A stretch of DNA of 11,650 nt from DATLBY01 sp035526665 (GTDB lineage: Bacteria > Acidobacteriota > Terriglobia > Bryobacterales > Bryobacteraceae): NCBI GenBank assembly GCA_035526665.1, contig DATLBY010000441.1, positions 1-11,650 on the forward strand, in the 5' to 3' direction. Shown piece after piece: positions 1 to 8,270 of the stretch (its first letter is position 1; each line of letters begins with the position of its first letter). A program made the position numbers and the translations under genes. The notes beneath the pieces are model-generated. The model worked only from the letters and a program-made list of their open reading frames with translations, did no database searches and was not told where the DNA came from.

Positions 1-1118
1 TCTCCATCGTAGGCAAAGGACTCGTTCAACGCGGCGGTTCCCCCGTCTACCGACACGATCCGGTTCTCCACGTCATACTTGTAGATCCGGCCTGGCATCG
101 GCGACGCGTTACCCGCAAGATCGTGAGACACCAACATCTGATTGTTGCCGCTGTTATACCATTCGGACCCAATTGGCGTTCCCGGCGCTACCGCAATTCC
201 GCTCGTCAACGTCTGGTCGGTCCAGCGATTCCCCCAACGATCATACCCGAACTTCTGCTTCCAATTCGTTCCCTCGGCGACCGTCTCCAAACGGTTCCAT
301 GCATCGTAGGTGTAACTCTGGCTTGCAGTGAACGCCGTCCCGCTCACCGCGATCGACTGCGACATCACATTCCCGTTGTTAGTGGATGCAACTCCGTAGT
401 CGGGCTGTAATTTCATCAGCGATGAAACCGTGGTCCCGGGCGTCCGGTACATCTGCAGCCTCGTCAACTGGCCACGATCATTGTAATCCCATCTCTGCAG
501 CAGCCTTCCGCTATCAAGCGCCAATCTCTGCATCCCGCCCAGCGGGCTGTAGCCGGCAATTACTCCGGCCGAGTCCGGGTCCGTGCCGTCCACCACTTCC
601 GCATAGACGTCCGTTCCAACCATCGAGTCCTTTTTCAACGACTGCACGCGTCCCGCCGTGTCATAGCAGGTGAATACCTTGCGGCTGCTGACCGGATATT
701 GAATACTTTCCAGGCTTCCCGCCGGATTGTATGTATACACGAACCCATAGCCCTGCCCGTCCGTGATCTGACTGCTCTTTAACACCCGTCCCAGCCCATC
801 GTATTGGTCGTAGCGCACTGCCGTACCACCCGCCACCGCAACTTCCGTCAAGCGGCCTTTGGGATAGCTTGTCCCCGACGCCACGACATGCGCGTCGTAC
901 GTGTAGGTCACATTCGGAGTTACCTCTGCGGATCCTGGCGTATATGTTTTTCCGGTCACGCGATTCCAGGTGTCGTAATCCAGGGTCATGGAGGCTCCTC
1001 GCGAGTCACTCCGCGAGACCAGGTTGCCGTTGCTATCGTAGTCGTAAATGATCGGGCCGCTCTCCGGATTTGTTGCGCTTGTCAACCATCCGAGCGAGGT
1101 GATTGGCGCCCGTGAGGA
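1..1118 (-). pseudogene. Rhs/YD-repeat protein fragment, 5'-truncated, runs off left edge
   Basis: The minus strand is open in one frame from 1118 to the left edge, about 372 residues, and reads as tandem YD repeats. Recognisable pieces in order are TNPESGPIIYDYDSNGNL, YTYDAHVV, GLGRVLKS, YSPLGGMQRLALDSGRLLQ, QSYTYDAWNRL, KFGYDRWGNRW and YKYDVENRI. This is the middle of an Rhs beta-cage shell. The core-terminal motif and the variable tip must lie beyond the left edge. The 5' side is broken. Rhs similarity starts near 'SLGWLTSATNPESG' (about 1100) and a stop lies at 1119-1121, with no upstream Rhs shell, signal peptide or start. Internal methionines occur but would not give a complete Rhs. It could be a degraded gene or a silent orphan cassette. 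The Rhs family call is firm; the pseudogene status rests on the missing 5' part. Confidence 0.85.
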
Positions 1119-1127
1119 TTACGGGCG
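1107..1127. repeat. 7-bp perfect hairpin at the Rhs/AAA-ATPase junction
   Basis: CGCCCGT (1107-1113) and ACGGGCG (1121-1127) are perfect inverted repeats around a 7-nt loop. The hairpin sits where the minus-strand Rhs reading frame loses similarity and stops (1119-1121), and just upstream of the plus-strand ATPase stub. There is no T-run, so a classical intrinsic terminator is unlikely. It may mark a recombination junction or be coincidental. Confidence 0.5.
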
Positions 1128-1183
1128 AGAACCGCCGGCTCTGTTACAATTTCGCTAGCGGCTAGAGGGAGGTGCGGTTGTCC

Positions 1184-1501
1184 ATGCCGAACCGTCAAAC
1201 TTTTCCGAGCACGCTGGGCGCCCTTCGCCACAGCGGCTATTCGCAGGATCGCCTGGCGGCGCGGTCCGTCAAGGACGAACTTCGCCAGAACCTGATCTGC
1301 CGGCTGCAAAGCGCCGGTCCTTTGTTTCCGGGCGTCATCGGCTATGACGACACCGTAATTCCGCAGGTCGTCAACGCAGTCCTGTCCCGCCATAATTTTA
1401 TTCTGCTGGGTCTGCGCGGCCAGGCGAAGACTCGTGTGATCCGCCTGCTGACGATGACTTTTACGACCGGCTGCATCCAGAGCGCACCGCGCGGCGGCTG
1501 A
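1184..1501 (+). pseudogene. N-terminal stub of magnesium-chelatase subunit I / MoxR-like AAA ATPase
   Basis: The ATG at 1184 follows a strong Shine-Dalgarno (AGGGAGG, about 1166-1172). An in-frame GTG at 1172 overlaps that site and is less likely. The reading frame gives 105 residues. Residues from about 26 match the start of BchI/ChlI-like AAA+ ATPases: SVKDELRQNLI, PLFPGVIGYDDTVIPQVVNA, LSRHNFILLGLRGQAKTR. The last contains the Walker-A-like GLRGQAKTR loop. Similarity ends just after 'VIRLLT' (about 1450). The remaining 15 or so residues are unrelated before a stop at 1499-1501. Walker B, sensor and lid regions are all absent, and a full family member is several times longer. The protein would therefore be non-functional. 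The intact start and RBS suggest a native gene cut by an insertion or deletion. Confidence 0.7.
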
Positions 1502-1740
1502 CGCAAAGGTTGGAACGGATCGGCTATGAAGCTGCTCACCGCCCGCACTGCCTCCGTCGAGGTCCAGCCGGACCCACAGCCCAGACGCGGCGGGCCATGC
1601 CAGTGTGCCCACTGCGGCGTTACCTGCACTCACACCGGCGGGCCGACCTGCGGCGGGCAGATCCACGCCGCCGACCAGAACCGCTGGCTATTGCTCGCGC
1701 TGGGCCAAATGATGCACTCTGTGTATACACGCCAGAAACG
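1450..1740 (+). pseudogene. Degenerate coding remnant, possibly the tail of a transposase
   Basis: From 1450 a different plus frame reads DDDFYDRLHPERTARRLTQR then LERIGYEA, which looks like real coding sequence rather than noise. Around 1530-1560 sense appears to move to another frame, with QPDPQPRRGGPCQCAHCG, further CxxC-type cysteines and 'GGQIHAADQNRW'. Together they resemble the C-terminal tail of some insertion-sequence transposases with one frameshift. I cannot name the family and may be wrong. No start codon or RBS belongs to this stretch, and it abuts the point where the ATPase stub loses similarity. An insertion that cut the ATPase gene and later decayed would explain the arrangement. 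Confidence 0.3.
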
Positions 1741-1962
1741 CGCTACGTGCTTCAGCACCCCCCCGATGGAATCAACTACATAAATTGGGGGGTTCGAAGG
1801 ACCGGGTAGATCGCGTGGGGCCATTCGACTGTTTCGCGCACCGCACCTGACTTTCGAAGTTTTCACGCTCCCGGAATAGACGTACAAGCTAGGTGTTTTT
1901 GCACTAAGGTAAAAAAGTTCTTCCGAAATCTTCGATATTCCGGTACTCTAATCCAGCCTCTC
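1741..1962. other. Non-coding leader upstream of the Rhs operon
   Basis: No convincing gene lies here. A run of seven C (1758-1764) faces a run of six G (1787-1792) across a 22-nt AT-rich loop, which could form a G/C-only hairpin. A second weak hairpin lies close to the next gene: CCGAAAT (1923-1929) against ATTCCGG (1937-1943), with one mismatch and loop CTTCGAT. The sequence becomes more AT-rich from about 1890 to 1930. That is where a promoter for the gene at 1963 would be expected, but I find no -35/-10 pair with good spacing. Confidence 0.4.
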
Positions 1963-2367
1963 ATGAATAAACTTGTTCTCGGCGCATTATTTGCGTCCAC
2001 GCTTTTGTGCGCCCAATCAAAAGTAGACCTACGAAGCACATATGAGCGCATTATCGCGGTAGTACCGATGACGGGCTCGGGATCCTGGACGGATCCGAAG
2101 CGCCCGCTATTCGCTCCCGCTACAACGCCGCCGCCGGGAGTACGCACTGGAATTCTGGCGTATTCATTCCAGTCCAGCGACGACGGCCAGTTAGCCTTAG
2201 TGGAATTTGTAGCCGAGAATAAATCGTCGTTCAGCGCCATTCTCGCTGACGGCCGCACCATAAAGGCCTTTCAAAAAGGCAAGCACAAGCCTGCGGACAT
2301 TGAAAAAGAGCTGAAGAAATACAAAAAGGACTTTGACTTTAACCGCTTTGGAACGAGGGTCAACTAA
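1963..2367 (+). CDS. Small exported hypothetical protein preceding Rhs
   Basis: This is a 134-residue protein. The N-terminus MNKLVLGALFASTLLCAQS has a short basic start and a hydrophobic core, typical of a Sec signal peptide. A Cys at residue 17 lies near the end, but LLC is not a canonical lipobox. The mature part carries GILAYSFQSSDDGQLALVEF around residues 62-81, with no recognised domain, and ends in a lysine-rich stretch (KGKHKPADIEKELKKYKKDF). The ATG has no clear Shine-Dalgarno. The stop codon is immediately followed by the ATG of the giant Rhs gene, so the two are almost certainly co-translated. An accessory, chaperone or secretion-related role for the Rhs protein is a reasonable guess from position only. 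I have the impression that similar small genes precede Rhs genes in other Acidobacteriota but cannot verify it. Confidence 0.75.
   Translation: MNKLVLGALFASTLLCAQSKVDLRSTYERIIAVVPMTGSGSWTDPKRPLFAPATTPPPGVRTGILAYSFQSSDDGQLALVEFVAENKSSFSAILADGRTIKAFQKGKHKPADIEKELKKYKKDFDFNRFGTRVN
2355..2359 (+). promoter_or_regulatory. Shine-Dalgarno of the Rhs gene inside the upstream gene
   Basis: GAGGG lies 8 nt before the Rhs ATG (2368) and within the last codons of the preceding small gene. The stop TAA (2365-2367) directly abuts the ATG. This supports translational coupling and fixes the Rhs start. Confidence 0.7.
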
Positions 2368-5300
2368 ATGAAGCGGCTATCGGCATTCCTATTCGCGCCG
2401 GCATTGTTCGGGTCTTATGTCTACTATTACTCCGACGTGTTCTCCGGAGTCGACGCCACCAAGTGGACACAAAACGGTACAGTGACTGCTTCGGCGGCCG
2501 GTCTCACTGGGGGAAGCACAAATGGCGGCTCGCTAATCTCCAGCGTCCCGGTCCCTACCGGCGCCTACTATGAAGTGAAGTCCACCTTGACTCTGGCAGC
2601 CTCGGGCGGGACCTACGTTCAGTATTTCCACGCCAGCGCCGACGCCCTCTCCGGGCCAGCGGCCTCCGGCACCTTCTACGCCACCGAAATTCAGAATCCG
2701 ACCTTTGCGAACAATACCTGTTCGGCGACGCTTGCACTTTATCAGCGGCTCAGCGGAGCGGTGACCCTGATTGCGTCAACCACGGTGCCCTGCCGGTCCG
2801 GTATGGTGGTGCGGACAGTCTATACGACCAGCGGCCAGATCGCGATCTATATCGACGATCAGTTTTTCTATTGGGGCACGAACACCGCCATCGCAAGCGG
2901 CCAGCCCGGTGTCGGCGTCCGGGGAGCGCCGGCCGGAAACAGCATCGCGCGGGCCGACCTTGGGCCGCAGGACACCATCGCACCAAACCCGGTCAACTCG
3001 CAGTCGGTGAAGACGACCGTGTTTCCCAACTATGTGGACATGCAATGGCAAGGCGTCACGGATGATGTCAACGGAACAGGAGTTGCCCTCTACCAGATCC
3101 TGCGAAACGGCGCCTTCCGCCAGAACCTCCGAGGCACTTCCACGTTCACCGACACCACAGTGGCCCCGGGCACAACTTACACCTACACTCTCTACGCCTT
3201 CGATTTCCACTTCAATGCGGCCCCGGCGGCCACCTTCACCGTCACCACGCCGCCGGCCGGCGCGCTCGATGCGCGGCAGATCGGCGTGCGCAACACCGGC
3301 GCCTACTGGGGTGGAGCCGGCGAGCAGATCGATATGCGCTCGGGCAACTTGAACTACATGATGCCCCTGCTCAAGCCTTCGCGCCGCGCCAGCGCCCCCA
3401 TACCGTTCTCGCTCAGCTATAACTCGCAGCTCTGGCGTCAGGATCCCGCAGGCACATGGAAACTGGGCGCCGATGTCGGTTTCGGATTCGGATGGCGTCT
3501 GCAGGCCGGCTCGCTCACTCCTGAATACGCCGACTACTGGAATATCGATCACTATACCTACACGGATTCCACCGGCGCGGAATACCGCCTCGACGTCAAC
3601 ACCAGCGGCGTGTGGACGTCCCGGCAGGGCATTTACCTCAGCTTCGACACCGCTACCAACCGCCTGTATTCGAACGATGGCTCCTTCTGGGAGTTCGGCG
3701 CCACGTCCGCCGGAACGGAAGAGGACGCAGGCACCATGTACCCGACCCGGCTGCAGGACGATAAGGGCAACTACATTACAGTCAGCTACAATAACGGCTC
3801 CGGCGCCATCTGGCCGAACTCCAGCGCGCGCATGAGCAGCATTACCGACGTCCGCGCTACCGGGGGAACGCCCAACTATACCTTCAGCTACAATACAGAC
3901 CCGATCCCCCATCTCACCGGCATCACCGGACCGACCGGCAGTTCGGAGCAATATACTTTCTCGTACTTGGGCAATCAGCCGCTCTCCGCCCCCTTCTCCC
4001 CGTATCCGAGCTACGGCACGACCACCCTGCTGCAAACGGTCACCAACAACATTCCGCTATCGAACACGTTCCAGTACAATACGTCGGGCGAGTTGACGAG
4101 AGCGACGCTGCCCTACGGCGGATATCTGCGCTGGGACTATACAACCTGGACCTATCCGAACAGCCGGTCGTTCCGCGAAGTGCTGAACCGCTACGTGGCG
4201 TATTCGGCCGGCGCGGCCGAAAAGAGCTTTTACATGGAGCGTGATGCGGGCGACCCCAGCCGCGAGATTCACTGGAAAGCCCGCTGGCACGACCAGTCGA
4301 AATCCCCTAATCCCTTGAAGGCATGGCTCTTCGTCTATGATACGACACAGTTCAATGTCGGCCTGCCGTATTCGTATGTGGAGAAAACCGACACCGTCTC
4401 GTGGCATCACAGATGGTCGGCTACTACCTGGGCGCAGGATGCCAACGGAAATCCATATATCTCGGCGGTCGATTCCAGTCTTCATGTGTCCCCGGCAGGG
4501 GCTGCCACCAAGCGCAGCGAGCAGACGCTCGATATCTATGGCAACGTCATCCAGTCAAAGATCTTCGATTACGGCAATCTGACCACGCCGGCGCGAACCT
4601 ACACCCATACCTATCTGAGCGATCCGCAGTACCTGGCGCTCTACATGCGCAATCGACTGCTGACTACCGATGTCACGAATGCCAGCCAGCAGACTACGCG
4701 CCTGGTCACCAATACCTGGGGCGACGCCCTTGGCGCTCGTCCCTGTCCCGCCTACGAAGCCTGGACGCCGGGCACGGTTTGTCCTGGGATGACCTCGTGG
4801 GATTCGACGATATTTTCGGCGGCGCGTCCGGTCCACCGCGCCATGCTCTTCACATCGGCGACGCCCGGGTCCACCAGCTACACGCAGTACGATGTGGCCG
4901 GCAATCTTACCACCGGGACCGGGGACGGCCTCACGGTCAGCGTCACCGCATCGGCGGCCAACGCCTATGCCGCTCCGTCCGCCATCACCAACGGTGGATT
5001 CACGAGTTCAGCTACCTGGGACGCGCTGCTCAATCTCACTTCGCAGACGGGCGCCAACGGCGAGGTCGCCAGTATTGTCTATGACAGCGCCTCGCGGCCC
5101 ACCAGTACGCAATCGCCCTACGGCGCGACCACGAACTACACCTACACGACCAGTCCGCCCACGGTGAAGGCGTCGATCAACGGGGTTGTCCTGGGAGATA
5201 TTTGGGATCCGCTTTACCAGACCTGGAATGGCATCCCGGTTGTTCGCTGGACAAAAACCACAATGGACGGCTTGGGTCATACCATCCGGGTGGAGAAGGG

Positions 5301-7857
5301 GCACGATAGTGTCACCGATTCCATCGTGGACACCGAATACGATGCCTGCGCCTGCTCGCCCAACGGCCGGGTGAAGCGCACCTCATTGCCCTATGCCCCT
5401 GGAGGAGCGATCCTCTGGACGACCTATACTTACGACGATGCCGGCCGCACGATCAGCGTGGCGCTGCCCAACCAGGCCGGGACCACCAGCTACGTCTATG
5501 AAGGCAATACCGTAACCACCACCGATCCCGCGGGCAAGTGGAAAAAGTTCACCATGGATGCGATGGGCAATCTCACGCAGGTGAACGAGCCCAATCCGGC
5601 GGGCGGGGCGGACTACATCACGACGTACAGCTACGATATAGTGAACCATCTGGTGGGCGTGAATATGCCGCGGCCCAGCGGCACACAAACGCGCACCTGG
5701 GTCTACGACGCCAACCAGCGCTTGCAGAGCGTCACCAACCCGGAAAGCGGGACCGTCACCTTCACCTACAACGCCAACGGCGATGTCGCGACCAAAACCG
5801 ACGCCAAGGGCCAGCGCGCCGAATACAGCTATGACGGCAACCGGCGCGTGATCTCTGTCCGGCACTTCGCCACGTTTTATCCACCACCGCCGCTTCAGTC
5901 GTATACCGTCGAGCAGACCTGTGAGCAGGTAACCTACGCATACGACAGCAGCCCTTATACGTCGTTCGGGTACGGACGGCTGGCATCACGAACGACCGGC
6001 TGCGACGGAGGGAGTCCGGGGCAGTTCACCGAATATTTCAGCTACAACGCACCAGGCGGCCTGACTAATAAGATTCTGAGCGTCCGGCGGAACGGAGTGA
6101 ATAACCTGCTCTCGGCCAGCATTGGCTATGACAACGAAGGGCGTGTTACATCCGAGTCCTACCCGCTGGGGGCAACCTCCCAGTACCGCATCGATCTGCA
6201 AGGCCGCCCCAAGCGGATGACCCAGGGCTCGTTCGATGTAGTGAGGAACGCCGTCTACGGCGCTGCCGGCGAGCTGCGGCAGCTCGAATACGGCGTAAAT
6301 CAGGTGGACCCGCAGTACGGGCCAACGGCGTACACGACGGAAACCCGGCAATATAATAGTCTGTATCAGCTCACGCGCGTTACGGCAGGCAGCGGACAGG
6401 ACATTGAGTATCGGTATTCGGCCACGCAGAATAACGGGAAGATCACGCAGATGAAGAACTGGATCAGCGGCGAAGAGGTCAGCTACCAGTACGATGAACT
6501 GCAGCGCCTGGCCTCAGCAACGACCACGGGACCCGAATGGGGCCTCAGCTTCGCCTATGACGGCTTCGGGAACCGCACGGCTCAGTCGGTGACGAAGGGT
6601 TCCGCGCCGACCGCGAACTTCAGCTACGACACGAATAACAGGATTACAACGGCAGGCTACAGCTACGATGCCAATGGAAACCTGACGGCGATGCCCGGCC
6701 AGACGGGACTCACCTATGACACGGAAAACCGTCTCCTCACGGCCACGGGCGAGACCTACGGCTACACTCCCGATAACAAGCGCGTCTACAAGCAACTCGC
6801 CAATGGGACGGAATACTTTTACTTCTACCTTGGCAACCGGCAGCTCGGAACCTACGCACTGGGGACGAACGGCTTCGCGCTTGTGAAGCAAAATGTCTTC
6901 TTTATGGGCCGCCGGATCTACAGCTACTATGCGGGCGGGCCGAGCATCACACCAATCACCGACCGCCTCGGCAGCGATATCGCCGGAACCAAGTATTTTC
7001 CCTTCGGTGAAGAGGCGACCACCAGTTCCCAGGATCGGGAGAAGTTCGCCACGTATAAAAGGGATGCCACCGGGCTGGATTACGCTGATCAGCGGTATTA
7101 TTCTCCAGGAATAGGGCGATTTATGTCGAGTGATCCGGCTATTGGTTCGGGAACTACGGCGGGCTGGAATCGGTACACTTATGTGGAGGGGGATCCTGTA
7201 AATTACTACGATCCCTCGGGTGAGATGGCGCAGGCTGCTGACGGTGGTGGCGGCGGTTTTGGTCTTCTCTCGTTTCTGACGTTCGGCATCTTCGGTGGAG
7301 GAGTTTCTCCAGACTATTTTGTGGCATTGTCAGAGCGCGAGATATGGAGGAGAAATCCCGAGAAGAAGGTTCAGGAATGGGATATTCGCATTGCCGCAGC
7401 TGCTGCAGATGCCGCTCGGCAGCAAGATGATGATGGGTCTGCACTGCGGTACGTGGATCATTTGCAGGTTGTAAATGATTGCTATACGTTTTACATCGGC
7501 TCGATTAAACGAGTTCGCAGCTATGAAGTTCAAGATCAGATGGGCAAAGCGTGGGCTGGCAGTGTAGTTGTTCAGGAATACAATCACATAGCCTACGGTA
7601 ATTTGGATCCCGAGGCCAGCAACAGAAGTTGGAAGTCGGTGAAATTTGAGGATCTGCTGGCCCGCGGTTACGGAGAAGACATTCTTCAGTACCAGCAGTT
7701 TACCGTCACATATACTCTCGGCGGTGTTCCAACCGTGGCGGCAGTTCCGGTTCGGGAGCGAAATGGCCAATTGTACGGCACACAGGGCATCAAGATGATG
7801 CAGGACAAAGTGATGATAAATCGCGACAACGGAACAGGCATTCCACGGTGCAACTAG
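2368..7857 (+). CDS. Rhs/YD-repeat polymorphic-toxin protein, 1829 aa
   Basis: The N-terminus (MKRLSAFLFAPALFGSYVY) looks like a signal peptide. Residues 20-200 resemble a concanavalin/LamG-like beta-sandwich (SDVFSGVDATKW near the start, IAIYIDDQFFYWG later). Residues 202-297 form an FN3-like domain (DTIAPNPVN to TFTVTTPPAG). From about 300 (QIDMRSGNLNYMMPL) the Rhs shell begins. YD repeats run to about 1530, with a CACSP motif near 994. The core end is clear: DRLGSDIAGTKYFPFGEE at 1532, GLDYADQRYYSPGIGRFMSS at 1569 and DPSG at 1615-1618. In the family, the core forms a cage around a C-terminal tip that is released by cleavage near this DPxG site. The tip (1619-1829, about 211 residues) starts glycine-rich, matches no toxin I know, and is less GC-rich than the shell. 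No PAAR or VgrG-binding domain is visible, so export is probably Sec-dependent rather than by type VI secretion. The gene is coupled to its upstream neighbour and followed 11 nt later by a small membrane protein. Confidence 0.93.
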   Translation: MKRLSAFLFAPALFGSYVYYYSDVFSGVDATKWTQNGTVTASAAGLTGGSTNGGSLISSVPVPTGAYYEVKSTLTLAASGGTYVQYFHASADALSGPAASGTFYATEIQNPTFANNTCSATLALYQRLSGAVTLIASTTVPCRSGMVVRTVYTTSGQIAIYIDDQFFYWGTNTAIASGQPGVGVRGAPAGNSIARADLGPQDTIAPNPVNSQSVKTTVFPNYVDMQWQGVTDDVNGTGVALYQILRNGAFRQNLRGTSTFTDTTVAPGTTYTYTLYAFDFHFNAAPAATFTVTTPPAGALDARQIGVRNTGAYWGGAGEQIDMRSGNLNYMMPLLKPSRRASAPIPFSLSYNSQLWRQDPAGTWKLGADVGFGFGWRLQAGSLTPEYADYWNIDHYTYTDSTGAEYRLDVNTSGVWTSRQGIYLSFDTATNRLYSNDGSFWEFGATSAGTEEDAGTMYPTRLQDDKGNYITVSYNNGSGAIWPNSSARMSSITDVRATGGTPNYTFSYNTDPIPHLTGITGPTGSSEQYTFSYLGNQPLSAPFSPYPSYGTTTLLQTVTNNIPLSNTFQYNTSGELTRATLPYGGYLRWDYTTWTYPNSRSFREVLNRYVAYSAGAAEKSFYMERDAGDPSREIHWKARWHDQSKSPNPLKAWLFVYDTTQFNVGLPYSYVEKTDTVSWHHRWSATTWAQDANGNPYISAVDSSLHVSPAGAATKRSEQTLDIYGNVIQSKIFDYGNLTTPARTYTHTYLSDPQYLALYMRNRLLTTDVTNASQQTTRLVTNTWGDALGARPCPAYEAWTPGTVCPGMTSWDSTIFSAARPVHRAMLFTSATPGSTSYTQYDVAGNLTTGTGDGLTVSVTASAANAYAAPSAITNGGFTSSATWDALLNLTSQTGANGEVASIVYDSASRPTSTQSPYGATTNYTYTTSPPTVKASINGVVLGDIWDPLYQTWNGIPVVRWTKTTMDGLGHTIRVEKGHDSVTDSIVDTEYDACACSPNGRVKRTSLPYAPGGAILWTTYTYDDAGRTISVALPNQAGTTSYVYEGNTVTTTDPAGKWKKFTMDAMGNLTQVNEPNPAGGADYITTYSYDIVNHLVGVNMPRPSGTQTRTWVYDANQRLQSVTNPESGTVTFTYNANGDVATKTDAKGQRAEYSYDGNRRVISVRHFATFYPPPPLQSYTVEQTCEQVTYAYDSSPYTSFGYGRLASRTTGCDGGSPGQFTEYFSYNAPGGLTNKILSVRRNGVNNLLSASIGYDNEGRVTSESYPLGATSQYRIDLQGRPKRMTQGSFDVVRNAVYGAAGELRQLEYGVNQVDPQYGPTAYTTETRQYNSLYQLTRVTAGSGQDIEYRYSATQNNGKITQMKNWISGEEVSYQYDELQRLASATTTGPEWGLSFAYDGFGNRTAQSVTKGSAPTANFSYDTNNRITTAGYSYDANGNLTAMPGQTGLTYDTENRLLTATGETYGYTPDNKRVYKQLANGTEYFYFYLGNRQLGTYALGTNGFALVKQNVFFMGRRIYSYYAGGPSITPITDRLGSDIAGTKYFPFGEEATTSSQDREKFATYKRDATGLDYADQRYYSPGIGRFMSSDPAIGSGTTAGWNRYTYVEGDPVNYYDPSGEMAQAADGGGGGFGLLSFLTFGIFGGGVSPDYFVALSEREIWRRNPEKKVQEWDIRIAAAAADAARQQDDDGSALRYVDHLQVVNDCYTFYIGSIKRVRSYEVQDQMGKAWAGSVVVQEYNHIAYGNLDPEASNRSWKSVKFEDLLARGYGEDILQYQQFTVTYTLGGVPTVAAVPVRERNGQLYGTQGIKMMQDKVMINRDNGTGIPRCN
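6754..7107 (+). repeat. Direct repeat, copy 1: Rhs core end in the active gene
   Basis: This 354-bp segment recurs at an offset of +1517 (8271-8624). The first 137 bp differ at one base (6774). Positions 6775-6890 are a 116-bp perfect match. From 6891 to 7107 I count roughly 26 substitutions, many of them synonymous. Similarity then falls away as the two genes enter their different tips. It encodes the stretch from TYGYTPDNKRVYKQ to about QRYYSP. Confidence 0.9.
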
Positions 7858-7868
7858 GGTTCATCCAG

Positions 7869-8213
7869 ATGAGAACAAATCCTAAGAAATCTGTTTCGAG
7901 AATTGCTGTCCTGTTTGGGCTGACCGGAATAGCTGTTGCGTCATTGTTGGCTGCTGGTTGGTACAGTCCTCTAGTCCTTGACCGTCCGGTGTACCGAAAC
8001 ATGCTTACAGGTGTATCGGTTGTTCTCTGGCCGACAGCTCGTCTGGTTGGAGGGTGGGTCGGTCCCTGGGAGCCGTTTGAATATTGGTTCCGAGTGATCG
8101 AAGCGATAGCGGCAAATGGATGCGTCTATGCAGCCGTTGGAGGGGGCTCGATTTCACTGATTCGCCGAATTAAGAATAAAGACCAGCTGCATATAGCGCG
8201 AGATCTGTCGTAA
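7869..8213 (+). CDS. Small multi-pass membrane protein, candidate immunity/partner of the Rhs tip
   Basis: The protein has 114 residues from the ATG at 7869, with a modest AGGG Shine-Dalgarno at 7856-7859. An in-frame GTG at 7848 would overlap the Rhs stop and is less likely. Hydrophobic segments lie at about residues 12-32 (IAVLFGLTGIAVASLLAAGW), 44-63 (MLTGVSVVLWPTARLVGGWV) and 76-98. The last carries NGCVYAAVGG. The N-terminus is basic, and the C-terminus (RRIKNKDQLHIARDLS) is charged and probably cytoplasmic. There is no enzymatic motif. It starts 11 nt after the Rhs stop in the same direction, and its base composition resembles that of the tip. In polymorphic toxin systems this is the usual place for the cognate immunity gene. 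That role, or an accessory membrane role, is inferred from position only. Confidence 0.75.
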   Translation: MRTNPKKSVSRIAVLFGLTGIAVASLLAAGWYSPLVLDRPVYRNMLTGVSVVLWPTARLVGGWVGPWEPFEYWFRVIEAIAANGCVYAAVGGGSISLIRRIKNKDQLHIARDLS

Positions 8214-8270
8214 TTGCGAGAGAAACGGGACGGTGCACTTATCTGACAGCGCCTTTGACGAAGGTATGGA

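Noticed and set aside
1082..1666. Minus-strand open frame of 194 residues opposite the ATPase stub
   Set aside because: The plus strand carries a recognisable AAA ATPase start with an RBS over the same bases, and the minus frame has no recognisable motif.
1787..1815. GGTTCGA followed by a G-rich stretch, tRNA T-loop-like
   Set aside because: The flanking arms do not pair into a T stem, and no acceptor, D or anticodon arms are found around it.
1899..1927. TTGCAC as a possible -35 box for the gene at 1963
   Set aside because: At 16-18 bp spacing there is no reasonable -10 hexamer, so I do not claim a promoter.
2776..4035. Long minus-strand open frame of 419 residues
   Set aside because: It lies wholly opposite the Rhs reading frame, has low-complexity Arg/Gly/Val/Ala content, no RBS and no family resemblance. 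It is a by-product of GC-rich Rhs codons.
2368..7100. YD repeats as a possible DNA tandem-repeat or CRISPR-like array
   Set aside because: The repetition is at protein level only. The repeats vary in DNA sequence and spacing, with no constant repeat/spacer pattern.
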